Below, piece after piece: positions 1 to 9,600 of a stretch of DNA of 45,275 nt. This DNA is from Bacteroidota bacterium (GTDB lineage: Bacteria > Bacteroidota > Bacteroidia > Chitinophagales > Saprospiraceae). The notes below the pieces were generated by a model. The model was not told the DNA's origin. It searched no databases and was given only the letters and a program-made list of their open reading frames with translations. The translations under genes were made by a program, and so were the position numbers. The stretch covers positions 1 through 45,275 of the forward strand of contig DROJ01000403.1 in the NCBI GenBank assembly GCA_011321935.1. Direction: 5' to 3'. The number at the start of each line of letters is the position of its first letter. Position 1 is the first letter of the stretch.

Positions 1-119
1 ATAACGGGTTAAATTTTTCAAGTATTGATTATCAATGGTTTAGGCTCCACGTTTACTAAACTTTTAAAGTTTAGTAAACGTAACTGCCTGAAAATCAGTA
101 GTTTTTTTTTACCCGTTAT
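1..119. repeat. Long nested inverted repeat at window edge
   Basis: The outer ends match as inverted copies (ataacgggt at 1-9 and acccgttat at 111-119). The centre is a perfect 33-nt palindrome at 49-81, with 16-nt arms around one base. Short complementary blocks (aggc/gcct) lie between these. There is no ORF. It lies downstream of the minus-strand OmpA gene ending at 188, so it could end transcription, but its length and nesting resemble the other long intergenic palindromes in this window. Confidence 0.75.
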
Positions 120-125
120 CCGCAT

Positions 126-156
126 TAGTGGTTAGTGGACTAATCACTAATCACTA
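126..156 (-). terminator. Possible terminator hairpin after OmpA-family gene
   Basis: tagtggttagtg (126-137) pairs with cactaatcacta (145-156), with one mismatch. It sits about 30 bp beyond the stop of the OmpA-SPOR gene. Further short direct repeats of tgatcac follow at 162-180. There is no clear T-run, so the terminator role is inferred from position. Confidence 0.35.
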
Positions 157-187
157 CTTTACTGATCACTGATCACTGATTGTTTTA

Positions 188-2548
188 TCACCGTTTCAAG
201 ACGTAGGCATGTACCTGCTCATCAGCTAATTTTTTGACCATGTTAAAGGCGTCCTTTTTCTGATCGAAAGTTTGCACATAAACGGCATAAAGGCGGTTTC
301 TTTCCTGTCTTACGATATTGGCTTCAAGATGCCCTTTTTCCATTAAAAGCGAAGCCCTTCTTAATGCGTTATCATGATTTGAAAAGGTGCCCGCAATTAC
401 TGCATACCTGCCCTCTTTGTAATACTCGTCTTTTAAAACATCGTTCCCTGAAGTTGAGGAGCTATTTATATTTGCGGTTGATGATTCAGTAGCCGCTACA
501 TCCCGTCCACCTTTGCCACTGTCTTTAGCGTCGTCCAAAGAAACCGCTTCGGCAAAATAGTCGCCTTCCGCCCCCTGCCCTGCAATGGGCGTAATCCCTT
601 CAGGAGAGGTGCCCAGCTCCAATATTTTTATTTCCGTCCTTCTGTTGTACTGATGCTCCTCTTCCGTACACCTGACCCCATCGGCACAACGGTTGCGGAG
701 GTGGCTTTCGCCATAGCCCACTGGCTCAAGGCGGTTGCCCGCTACTCCCCTCGAAACGAGGTAATCGAATACACTTTTAGAACGGCGCTGCGACAAATCC
801 TGGTTATAAGCTCTCCCGCCCCGTGAATCAGTGTGCGAGGCCAGTTCCAGTTTCATCCCAGTAAATTGGCCGAGCAGGCCGACCACCTCATTTAAATCTT
901 GGTAGGCATCTGGCCGCAATGTTGCATCATCGAAATTAAAATAAATATTTGGCAGGCGGATAGTCATTCCTGCATATACCGGCGAACCTCCGAGGTACAA
1001 TGGCAGGTCAATTTTGCTGTTTGCCTCGCTGCAAGAAATCCCTTTTGTGTTAACGATACTGGGGGCAGAAGTCAGCCCGTCTTTTTCCGCATAAACAGAA
1101 TAGTTGTGCTTGCAATCAATGCAGTATTCGTAAAAGCCCGTCGCATCAGCATATACGGTAATGGCCTCTTTGCTGTCAACGTCTATGATCTTGACCGTAG
1201 CTCCCGAAACAGGGCCGCCCAAACCTTCGCGCAGCACTTTGCCCGTCAATGAAATACAGTCCACGGCCCTTTCCAAAGTAATGCCCAAATCATTCAGGTC
1301 GGTATCGGGAGTGATGACCACATACTGTGGCACGTAACCCTTCTTGGCCACTTTCACTACATAATTCCCCCTTCTCAAAGTAATGTCGGCCTTGCCATCG
1401 TCTCCCGTTTCAGCTACTTCGCCCAGGCCATTTGAATTAATGTCAAGTACAAAATTGTCTGGCCCGTCACCAGGCCTCAAGCCCACTATTTGATCGTCGG
1501 AAGCAGATAGCGATACATCTTTAAAATTGATGGCACTGACGGCAGCACCAGATAGAGGGCTGCCATTTTTATCATAAACAACAAGGCCGTCGAGCGACCT
1601 GCCCGTGCCCGCAATAGGCGCAGTATCCTCTCCCTCAATATAAAAACTGTATATATCGTCATCGCCAAAACCACCCTTGCGGTCGGAGGAGAAATAGCCG
1701 TTTTTATTGTCTCGGTCAACGATAAAGCCAAAATCATCGGACGGAGAATTAAAAGGCGTGCCCATATTTACAGGCATCCGCCACTCTTCGGTCTGTTTGT
1801 TTTGAGTGGAATAAAACAAATCCAAATTGCCCAGGCCGCCCTGTCCGTCCGAAGAAAAATAGAGGGTGCCGTCGGCAGCTATAAATGGGAACACCTCATT
1901 GCCCGGCGTATTTACTTTGTCCCCCAAATTTATCATTTGGCTCCACTTCCCGTCAACCCTGCGCACGGCGTACAAATCCATGCCGCCATATCCACCGGGG
2001 ATATCGGAAGAAATAAAAAGCACATCTTCGTCAGGCGTGATCGTCGGATGGCAATAATTATAATTGACATTGTTGAATGACAATTTCTGCACATTCTCCC
2101 ATCTCTCGCCATTTTTGGCAGCGGCATAAACCTGTAGCTTCTTGAAGCCGTCAGGCGCTTGTTCCTGACTTTCATTTCTGGTAAAGAAAATGGTATTGGC
2201 CGTCCGGTCAAAAGTGACCGGCCCTTCGTGCAGCCTGAAGATCAGTTCATCGGCAAGGGGTTCAGGCTCACGCAGAAAACCTTCTTCGTTCCTGCGTGCC
2301 CGGTAAATGGACATAATGTTTTTGCCACCGATGTTTTTGTCTTTTACACTGTAAATAAGACTTTCGTAACGAGTAGAAATAAAGACGATGCCGTCTTTGT
2401 AAAAAACCGGGCTGAATTCGAGCAGGTCTGAATTGATACCCCTTTCGTTGCTAACGATTACCCGTTCCTCTGAAAGAGGAACCTGGGCAACGACCCCAGT
2501 TGCGAACGCATAAAATGCGCAGATCAAAATTGTGAAAATGTTTTTCAT
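188..2548 (-). CDS. OmpA-family protein with PD40 repeats and C-terminal SPOR domain
   Basis: I chose the ATG at 2548 (786 aa) because it begins a clear signal peptide (MKNIFTILICAFYAFATG...AQ); an in-frame upstream ATG at 2581 would add 11 non-signal residues. After the signal come PD40/WD40-like propeller repeats (about residues 40-320, with 'FISSD' and 'YFSSD' motifs), two CarboxypepD-regulatory-like beta domains (about 330-510), an OmpA peptidoglycan-binding domain (about 540-655, with 'SHTDSRGG' and 'NRRTEIKI'), a low-complexity linker and a SPOR domain at the C-terminus (last ~70 residues). Family knowledge: such proteins sit in the periplasm/outer membrane, bind peptidoglycan and accompany PorP/SprF proteins and type B T9SS cargo. 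The upstream genes on the same strand are exactly these, so it is probably the anchoring partner of that cluster. SPOR domains bind denuded glycan; having both OmpA and SPOR is notable. Confidence 0.9.
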   Translation of the reverse strand: MKNIFTILICAFYAFATGVVAQVPLSEERVIVSNERGINSDLLEFSPVFYKDGIVFISTRYESLIYSVKDKNIGGKNIMSIYRARRNEEGFLREPEPLADELIFRLHEGPVTFDRTANTIFFTRNESQEQAPDGFKKLQVYAAAKNGERWENVQKLSFNNVNYNYCHPTITPDEDVLFISSDIPGGYGGMDLYAVRRVDGKWSQMINLGDKVNTPGNEVFPFIAADGTLYFSSDGQGGLGNLDLFYSTQNKQTEEWRMPVNMGTPFNSPSDDFGFIVDRDNKNGYFSSDRKGGFGDDDIYSFYIEGEDTAPIAGTGRSLDGLVVYDKNGSPLSGAAVSAINFKDVSLSASDDQIVGLRPGDGPDNFVLDINSNGLGEVAETGDDGKADITLRRGNYVVKVAKKGYVPQYVVITPDTDLNDLGITLERAVDCISLTGKVLREGLGGPVSGATVKIIDVDSKEAITVYADATGFYEYCIDCKHNYSVYAEKDGLTSAPSIVNTKGISCSEANSKIDLPLYLGGSPVYAGMTIRLPNIYFNFDDATLRPDAYQDLNEVVGLLGQFTGMKLELASHTDSRGGRAYNQDLSQRRSKSVFDYLVSRGVAGNRLEPVGYGESHLRNRCADGVRCTEEEHQYNRRTEIKILELGTSPEGITPIAGQGAEGDYFAEAVSLDDAKDSGKGGRDVAATESSTANINSSSTSGNDVLKDEYYKEGRYAVIAGTFSNHDNALRRASLLMEKGHLEANIVRQERNRLYAVYVQTFDQKKDAFNMVKKLADEQVHAYVLKR

Positions 2549-2629
2549 AAGTTGTTCAAGTGTGTTTCTGTTTAATGACACCCATATTCAATTGGGGGGG
2601 ATCATGAAAACAGGCACCAAACTTCTGAA

Positions 2630-3583
2630 TTATTTTTTCTTAAAATACCGGGGATTTTCAAGGTTTCCTTTTTCATCCCTCAGGTCGTAGCGAGCTACCA
2701 GCTCAATGGATCCCGAAGAGTAGTCTTTTATGTCAGAAAGGGTGAAGTCATATGAAAGCCCTGCACCTATTTTTTGGTTGAATTGATAAAACAGCAGCAA
2801 ATCCATGCTATCTCCAGTATTGTTCCCACCGGCCCTATAAGTCAGGCCGCCCGTCAGCATTTTTTTCCACCGCACCATAACATTGACATCCACATCCAAA
2901 GGCGCCTGGTCAACCCATTTTATCAGCATGTTCGGCATTACTTCAATGTCATCGGTTGCGGGAATTACTGCCCCCAACACAAAGTACCTGTGCGGGAATG
3001 CTTTGGCCGGCGTGTTCGACAAATCATTAAAACTAAGATTGTTGGGATAAAGTTGAGGTGAAGAGGCCCCGAAGTAAAAAAGGTCTTTGTAGCTCAGATG
3101 AAAACCGACACCGACATTTGCGGAATAGTTGTCATCATAGCTGCCATTATTTGCGGAGGGATCGTTTCGGGTAACCGTTATTATGCTTGGGTCTGAAAAA
3201 CGGACTCCAAGATACTCCAAACTTGCCTGAATTCCTAATCTCAGGTCTATTTCTTGGGTGATCCTTAAATTATAAGAATAGGCCGCCGAACCCAACCAGT
3301 TGTTTGAAACCCCGATCCCCCTCCGGAAAATCGTGCCACCTAAACCTGCCCGTTGTTTCATGATGGGTGTTTGAAAACTAATGAGCTGCGAATTGGGCGC
3401 ACCTTCGAAGCCCAGCCATTGACTACGGTGCAAGGCAGTGAAAGAGGGTGTGTTCCGGCTGCCGACATAGGCTGGGTTGTACAATTGCTGGTTGTAAACA
3501 AAATTGGTGAATTGGGATTCCTGTTGCCCAAAGGCAGTCAACGAAAACAAGAGTACTATTGCTATTGTCAATATTTTTTTCAT
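2630..3583 (-). CDS. PorP/SprF family type IX secretion membrane protein
   Basis: The start at 3583 gives a typical signal peptide (MKKILTIAIVLLFSLTAFGQ) and a 317-aa protein; the longer frame adds 10 residues of non-signal sequence. Right after cleavage is the family hallmark 'QQESQFTNFVYNQQLYNPAYVGS', seen here as QFTNFVYNQ...NPAYVGS, followed by alternating beta-strand sequence expected of an outer-membrane barrel. PorP/SprF proteins are associated with type IX secretion and gliding, often one per type B (CHU_C) cargo protein. Here the gene lies 75 bp downstream of the 2556-aa CHU_C protein and 81 bp upstream of the OmpA-SPOR gene, a typical three-gene order. Probable role: outer-membrane attachment or export of the large neighbour. 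Confidence 0.92.
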   Translation of the reverse strand: MKKILTIAIVLLFSLTAFGQQESQFTNFVYNQQLYNPAYVGSRNTPSFTALHRSQWLGFEGAPNSQLISFQTPIMKQRAGLGGTIFRRGIGVSNNWLGSAAYSYNLRITQEIDLRLGIQASLEYLGVRFSDPSIITVTRNDPSANNGSYDDNYSANVGVGFHLSYKDLFYFGASSPQLYPNNLSFNDLSNTPAKAFPHRYFVLGAVIPATDDIEVMPNMLIKWVDQAPLDVDVNVMVRWKKMLTGGLTYRAGGNNTGDSMDLLLFYQFNQKIGAGLSYDFTLSDIKDYSSGSIELVARYDLRDEKGNLENPRYFKKK

Positions 3584-3658
3584 GTCTTTTTCGGTTTTGG
3601 GCCCATGGTCCATCGTTTTTAGCCTGTACTAAAAACCATGAACCATGTACCACATTTT

Positions 3659-6600
3659 TTAGCGATAAATCATTACAAAACCTTTCTCTGCTTCCTGTTT
3701 AGTATCACATTGGAAAATGTAGAAATAGGTACCATCGGGCAAATCCCTGCCATTGTAAGTACCCTTCCAAGAATTGTCATACGGGGCAGCTTCAAAGACT
3801 TTGTCCCCCCATTCATTAAAGATAATCAACTGATTGTCTGGGCACTGCCCAACTTCAAGGCAAGAAACCACGAACTGGTCATTGATACCATCCTCGTTCG
3901 GGGTAATCAAAGTTGTTGCAATGCACTGGTCCCCAGGAAACCTCACCTGTATAGAGACCAAAGCGACATCGCAAGCATTTGGACAATCTTTGTAACATAT
4001 CTGGTAGGCCATCACATCGTTTTCCCTGAAATCCCTGTTCGGGGTATAGGTAAATACCCCGTCGCCATTATAAGAGACACTACCATTGCTTGGTTTCTGT
4101 ATTACTGTAATGTCGTAATCATCATTTTCCAACACATCGTTCACTACCACATTAAAACTCTGCGGCGTATTGACGATACCCACCACTACTTCGTCGTTTG
4201 CGATGGGCGATTCAATGATGTTCACATCAACGGCATCGCTCGAAGTACATCCATTCAGGTTGGCCGTTACCATGTAACTGCCTTCCAATATGGCCGGCAC
4301 AACGGGGCAGCGGTCATTGGAAAAAATATTGCCGGAAGGGTCTTTCCATTCGTAACCCGCCCCGGTCATTGCAGGTTCTGCACAAAGGGAAAGGTCGTCG
4401 TCTTCGCAAGCAGGGCCATTTTGGACTGCTGTAATGTCAGACAAAGCATCCGTCACTTCCAATTGTATGGTGCCAATGCTGATACATTGTTCCAACGCTC
4501 CCGTAATTGAAACAGAATACAGTCCGGAACAGGCGGCGTTGATATTGTCTATGGTCAGCGTTTCGCCAGTTTGTGTACCGCATGGGCCACTCCATATATA
4601 GGTGTTTCCCGCCGCATTGGTGGAAAGCACAACAGCGCTCGTCCCATCAACACATTCCACGCTCCCTGCCACATTTATATCTACCGACAAAGGCTCTTCC
4701 ACGGTAATGGCGACTTCGCCAATATCAGAAACACATCCATCTATTTCTACTTGGATGCCATACGTCGCATCGGCATCGGGCTGGATAGAACCTGGGAAAG
4801 TACAGGGTACTTGCTGGCCATTTTTATAACAAATAGTCGTAGCCCCTTGTGGTATGCTACTGAACAAAGTTGTAGAGCCGCCCATGCAAACAACAGTGTC
4901 CGTTGCTTGAAGTACGGGCGTTTCGGGTTTGTCCGTGAAATCAAAAGTGACCGTTTCGCTCACTGAACAGCCAATGGGCGAACTTGCGGTTACCGTATAT
5001 TCACCAGAACAAGCAGAAGAAACATTCGACAGCGTAAAAACAGAATCCATTTGGCTGGCCGTACACCCGCCACTGATTTCCCAAGTCGCAGCACCGCCAG
5101 TCAATGCAGTGATCACCATGTCGGTAGAACCATCTACACACATGACCGCACCATCAGTCGTCAATGACAGCGAAGGTGTCTCCTCTACCACAACGATCCA
5201 CTCTGCCGTATCAGAAACGCAGACACCCTGTGTCACAAAATACTGGTAAGTATAAGTCCCCGGCACTGTCGGATTGGCAATGTTGTCGTGGTTGTTGACA
5301 TTGTTGATGCCAGCAGATGCCGCATCCGGCATGGCCGTCCAATGATAAGTAATGTCTGGCCCAGAAAATTCTTCTCCATCGAACATTATCTGTTCGCCTA
5401 CGCAGGCCTCGGTGGTATTGGCCGTAAGGTCTGGCTTTGGCGGCTCGTCATTTATGATGACATTCTTAGAAGCGACACCTGTGCAACCGTTTGAAGTAGT
5501 GCATGTAACGGTATATACCCCCGAATGGCTTGAGTTGGCATTGATGATGGTCAATGTTTCGCCGAAGGCAAATGTACCGTCGGGGAATTCCCAAACACAT
5601 TGCGTGACATCTGTATTTGCGGTGTCCACCGCTTCCAAAATAAGCGAGACATTGCCATTGGTACAGATCAGGTCGTTGTGGTTGATGACTATCTGCGGCT
5701 TCGGGAACAACTGCACCCCAACACTCGCAGTCATCGTACAATTGAATGGATAATTGATTTCAACGCTATAAGTGCCTGCGCCGTCCATTGGTATTCCGCT
5801 CAAAGTAAATGTAGCGTCCGTCGAAATAGTATCGCCTGCGGGGTCTGTCCAGATATAGCTTGCCCCGAGAACGTCATCCGTAAAGAAAGTGACATCATCG
5901 CCTTCGCATGGATTTGCCGGAAAAGCACTCGCCGTTGCATTTGGCAGGGCCTCTATTTCAATAATGAAAGAACAGGTTGCCTGATTGTTGCTCGGATCAG
6001 AAACAAGGTAGGTCAGGGTGTGCAGGCCGGCCCCAAAGGTGCTGCCGGAAACAAGCCCCCCCGTCTGCTGGACAGAAGCAATTCCACAATTATCAGTTGC
6101 CGAAATCCCGTTAAAGCTCAAGGCCACACTATCGCAGGCAACAGACTGAAGGCCCCCAATAAACCCAGACGGATCATCAATAAGCCCTCCATCCATGACG
6201 ATGTTTATATTGCTTGGGCAATCCACCTCTGGCAGCTCCTTGTCTTCTATTGTAATATTAAAATCAGCAGTTTGCGAATTATTGTTCTCATCCACTACCG
6301 TACAAGTGACGGTGTGCATGCCCGTACCAAAAAAGTCGCCTGATTCGGCATCGCAGTACGAAGTATCAACGCCGCAGTTATCACCGAAAGTGATAGCCCC
6401 CCAAGTCACTACCGCTCCACATTCACCAGGGTCGGTATCCATCACTATATTCTGCGGCAAATTGGAAATAGTCGGGAACTCTACGTCCTCCACGGTCACT
6501 GTAAAAGAACAGACCGTTACATTTCCTGCGGCATCTGTTGCCACCGCTTGCACCTGTGTATCTCCGAGAGGAAATGTACTTCCTGATTGGGGCAATGTTA

Positions 6601-9600
6601 TGAAGCTCACCACACCACAATTGTCCATTGGGCTGATAAAAGGCCAAGTCACCGCTGCCGAACAAAGCCCGGGGTCGTTGCCCACGGTCATATTGCCGGG
6701 GCAGGGGGCAAGCGTAGGTGGCTCGTTATCCGTCACCTTTACAGAAAATATACATTCAGTAATATTTCCCGTAAAATCCGAAGCCGTATAAGTAATGAAC
6801 TCTGTGCCAACGGGGATAAAATCACCCGGTTCATAAGGCGTCGCTTCAATGAACAATACGCCACAATTATCTTCTGCGGTTGGAGGAGTCCAATCAACTA
6901 CCGCACCGCAAAGCCCCGGATCGTTATTGACCACAATTTCTGCAGGGCAAGGGGCAATGTCCGGTGGCTGCGTATCCCTTACAAACAATTCGTAAGTGCA
7001 AGTAGCCGTATTGTTCGATTGGTCAGTTGCTGTCGCAACAATGATATTCGAGCCTAGCGGCAAAAGATCACCAATTGTAAAACTATAGGACAGCACAACG
7101 CCGGGGCAGTTATCGGTCGCATTTACCAACAGGTCGCCATTAAAAATAGCCCCGCAAGAATCAAGGGTATTGCCGATGGTATCTGGCATCATGGGGCAGT
7201 CGGTGATGACGGGGTCTTGCGTATCGGCCACCGTTACGGTAAATTCACAAGTATCCGCCAGCCCGCCAACATCGGTGGCTATGCTCACCACCGTCGTCAT
7301 CCCGACGGGGAAAAAAGTACCCGATGGCGGAGTGCTGACTATCACAACAGAATCGCAATTATCTGTTGCCGTCACATCAAACGTGACCAACGCATTGCAG
7401 CTATCGGGAGTAGCATCTACGGAAATAGGTGTCGGACAGGTGATGGCCGGAGGAAAGGTATCGGCCATTGTCACTAAGAAAAAACAAGTATCGGAAACGT
7501 TGCCGACCGAGTCCAAAGCTATGATAGCGACTGTTGTATCTGCCATAATTACAGTGCCGTTGGGCGGCACTTGCGTTACTTTCAAAGAATCAGGATGGGT
7601 ACAGTTATCTGTGAACGAAACCAAGCCCCGATAGTCGGGAAGCGTTGCCTGGCAATCCATGTCCGCATACAATATGGTGCCCGACGATGGGCAGGAAGTC
7701 AGCATCGGAGGAATGGTATCCAAAACAGTAACATTGGTAACACAGGAGGCACCATTACTGGCATCGGTCGCAGTGAGTGTAACCATATTGACGCCGATAT
7801 CGGAACAATCAAATGAACTATTATCAATGGCTAGGGTAAACATGCAATTGTCCGTCGAGCCGTTGTCCACATATGAAAGGTCAATCGTTGCCGAACCAGT
7901 GCCGTCCAGATATACAATGGTGTCCGCAAAGCAATTTGCAACGGGCACCTGCATATCGGCTACCACTACATCAAAAGCACAGGTCACGGTGTCGTCGCTT
8001 ATGCTGACCGCTGTATATGTCACTGTCGTTGTACCTACATTAAATACCTGATCGTCGGGCAAAGTGTCCGTGCCGCTGCCCATCGTCGGGGCGGACATAG
8101 AGTAGAACAGTTCCTGTAAATCAGCAATTGGCGCAATGACCGGGCCGTCGGTATTGACCTCGGCATTGCAGGAGTCGGGGTCTGTGGAGACGTTATAGTC
8201 CATCGGGCAGATTATGGTAAGCACATTGTCTTCCGTAATCACTACTTCAAATGAACAACTATCAATATTGCCAGCGGCATCTTCTACGTAATATGTTACC
8301 GTTGAAGTGTCAACAGGGAAACTTGTACCGCTTGCATCTCCTCCGTCACCTTCCATGGTCAACGCACCAGTAATATGGTAGTAGGTGGTATCAATCCCAC
8401 AATTGTCATTTGAAGAGACGAGGGCAATATTGGCAATCATGGTGTCCATTGTTCCTGCAGGTACAAGGATACTGACATTTGCAGGACAAGATAGGGTTGG
8501 CAAAATGTTGTCTTCAACTGTTACCGTCGCAGTGCAATCATCAGTATTAGTGCCGGGATCGGTCGCTGTCAAAGTCACCGTGTTCGCTCCCAAATTGGTG
8601 CAGTCGAAACTACCGTTGTCGATTGACAAAGAGACAGAGCAGTTGTCGGAGCTTCCGTTGTCAACATCTCCCGCTACTATGCTCGCTTGGCCGCTGGCGC
8701 TCAATTGGACAGTGATGTCCTGACACATGGCCACTGGCGGAATATTGTCTTCTACCGTTACCGTTGACGTGCAATCGTCTGTGGCCATGACCGGGTCGGT
8801 CACTGTCAAGGCCACCGTGTTCGCTCCCAAATTGGTGCAGTCGAAACTGCCGTTGTCGATGCTCAAAGTGACCGAGCAGTTGTCGGAACTCCCGTTGTCA
8901 ATATCTCCCGCCACTATGCTCGCTTGGCCGCTGGCGCTCAATTGGATCGTTATGTCCTGACACATGGCCACTGGCGGAATATTGTCTTCTACCGTTACCG
9001 TGGCGGTGCAGTCAACAGTGTTCATGCCCGGGTCGGTCGCTGTCAAAGTCACCGTGTTCGCTCCCAAATTGGTGCAGTCGAAACTGCCGTTGTCGATGCT
9101 CAAAGTGACCGAGCAGTTGTCGGAACTCCCGTTGTCAACATCGGCGGCTACTATGCTTGCTTGGCCGCTCGCACTCAATTGGACAGTGATGTCCTGGCAC
9201 ATGGCCACTGGATTTGTCACATCATCAATAACAACATCTTGCGTCTGCATAGAAACATTGCCGTTTCCATCATCAAAATTCCAAGTGATGGTATGAGTGC
9301 CTTGCGTACTATAAGTTAATGGATCAGTTGTCGTGCCCATTATCACACCTTCGCAATTATCCGTAGCAGTCGGTACAGATGTAACTGTTGCAACGCATTC
9401 GCCAGTCACATCCGGCAAAGTGGCCACGTCAGGGACAGGTGCAGTTACATCATCAACAACTACGTTTTGCGTTTGTGTGACGGTGTTTCCATTGCCATCA
9501 TCATAAGTCCAAGTCACAACGTGTGTACCTTGGGTATTATAAGCCAGCGGGTCAGGAGTTGTACCTGTCAATGTCCCTTCGCAATTATCGGTTGCCGTTG

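Noticed and set aside
3638-4510. 290-codon plus-strand frame
   Set aside because: Antisense to the C-terminal part of the CHU_C protein; no recognisable protein pattern.
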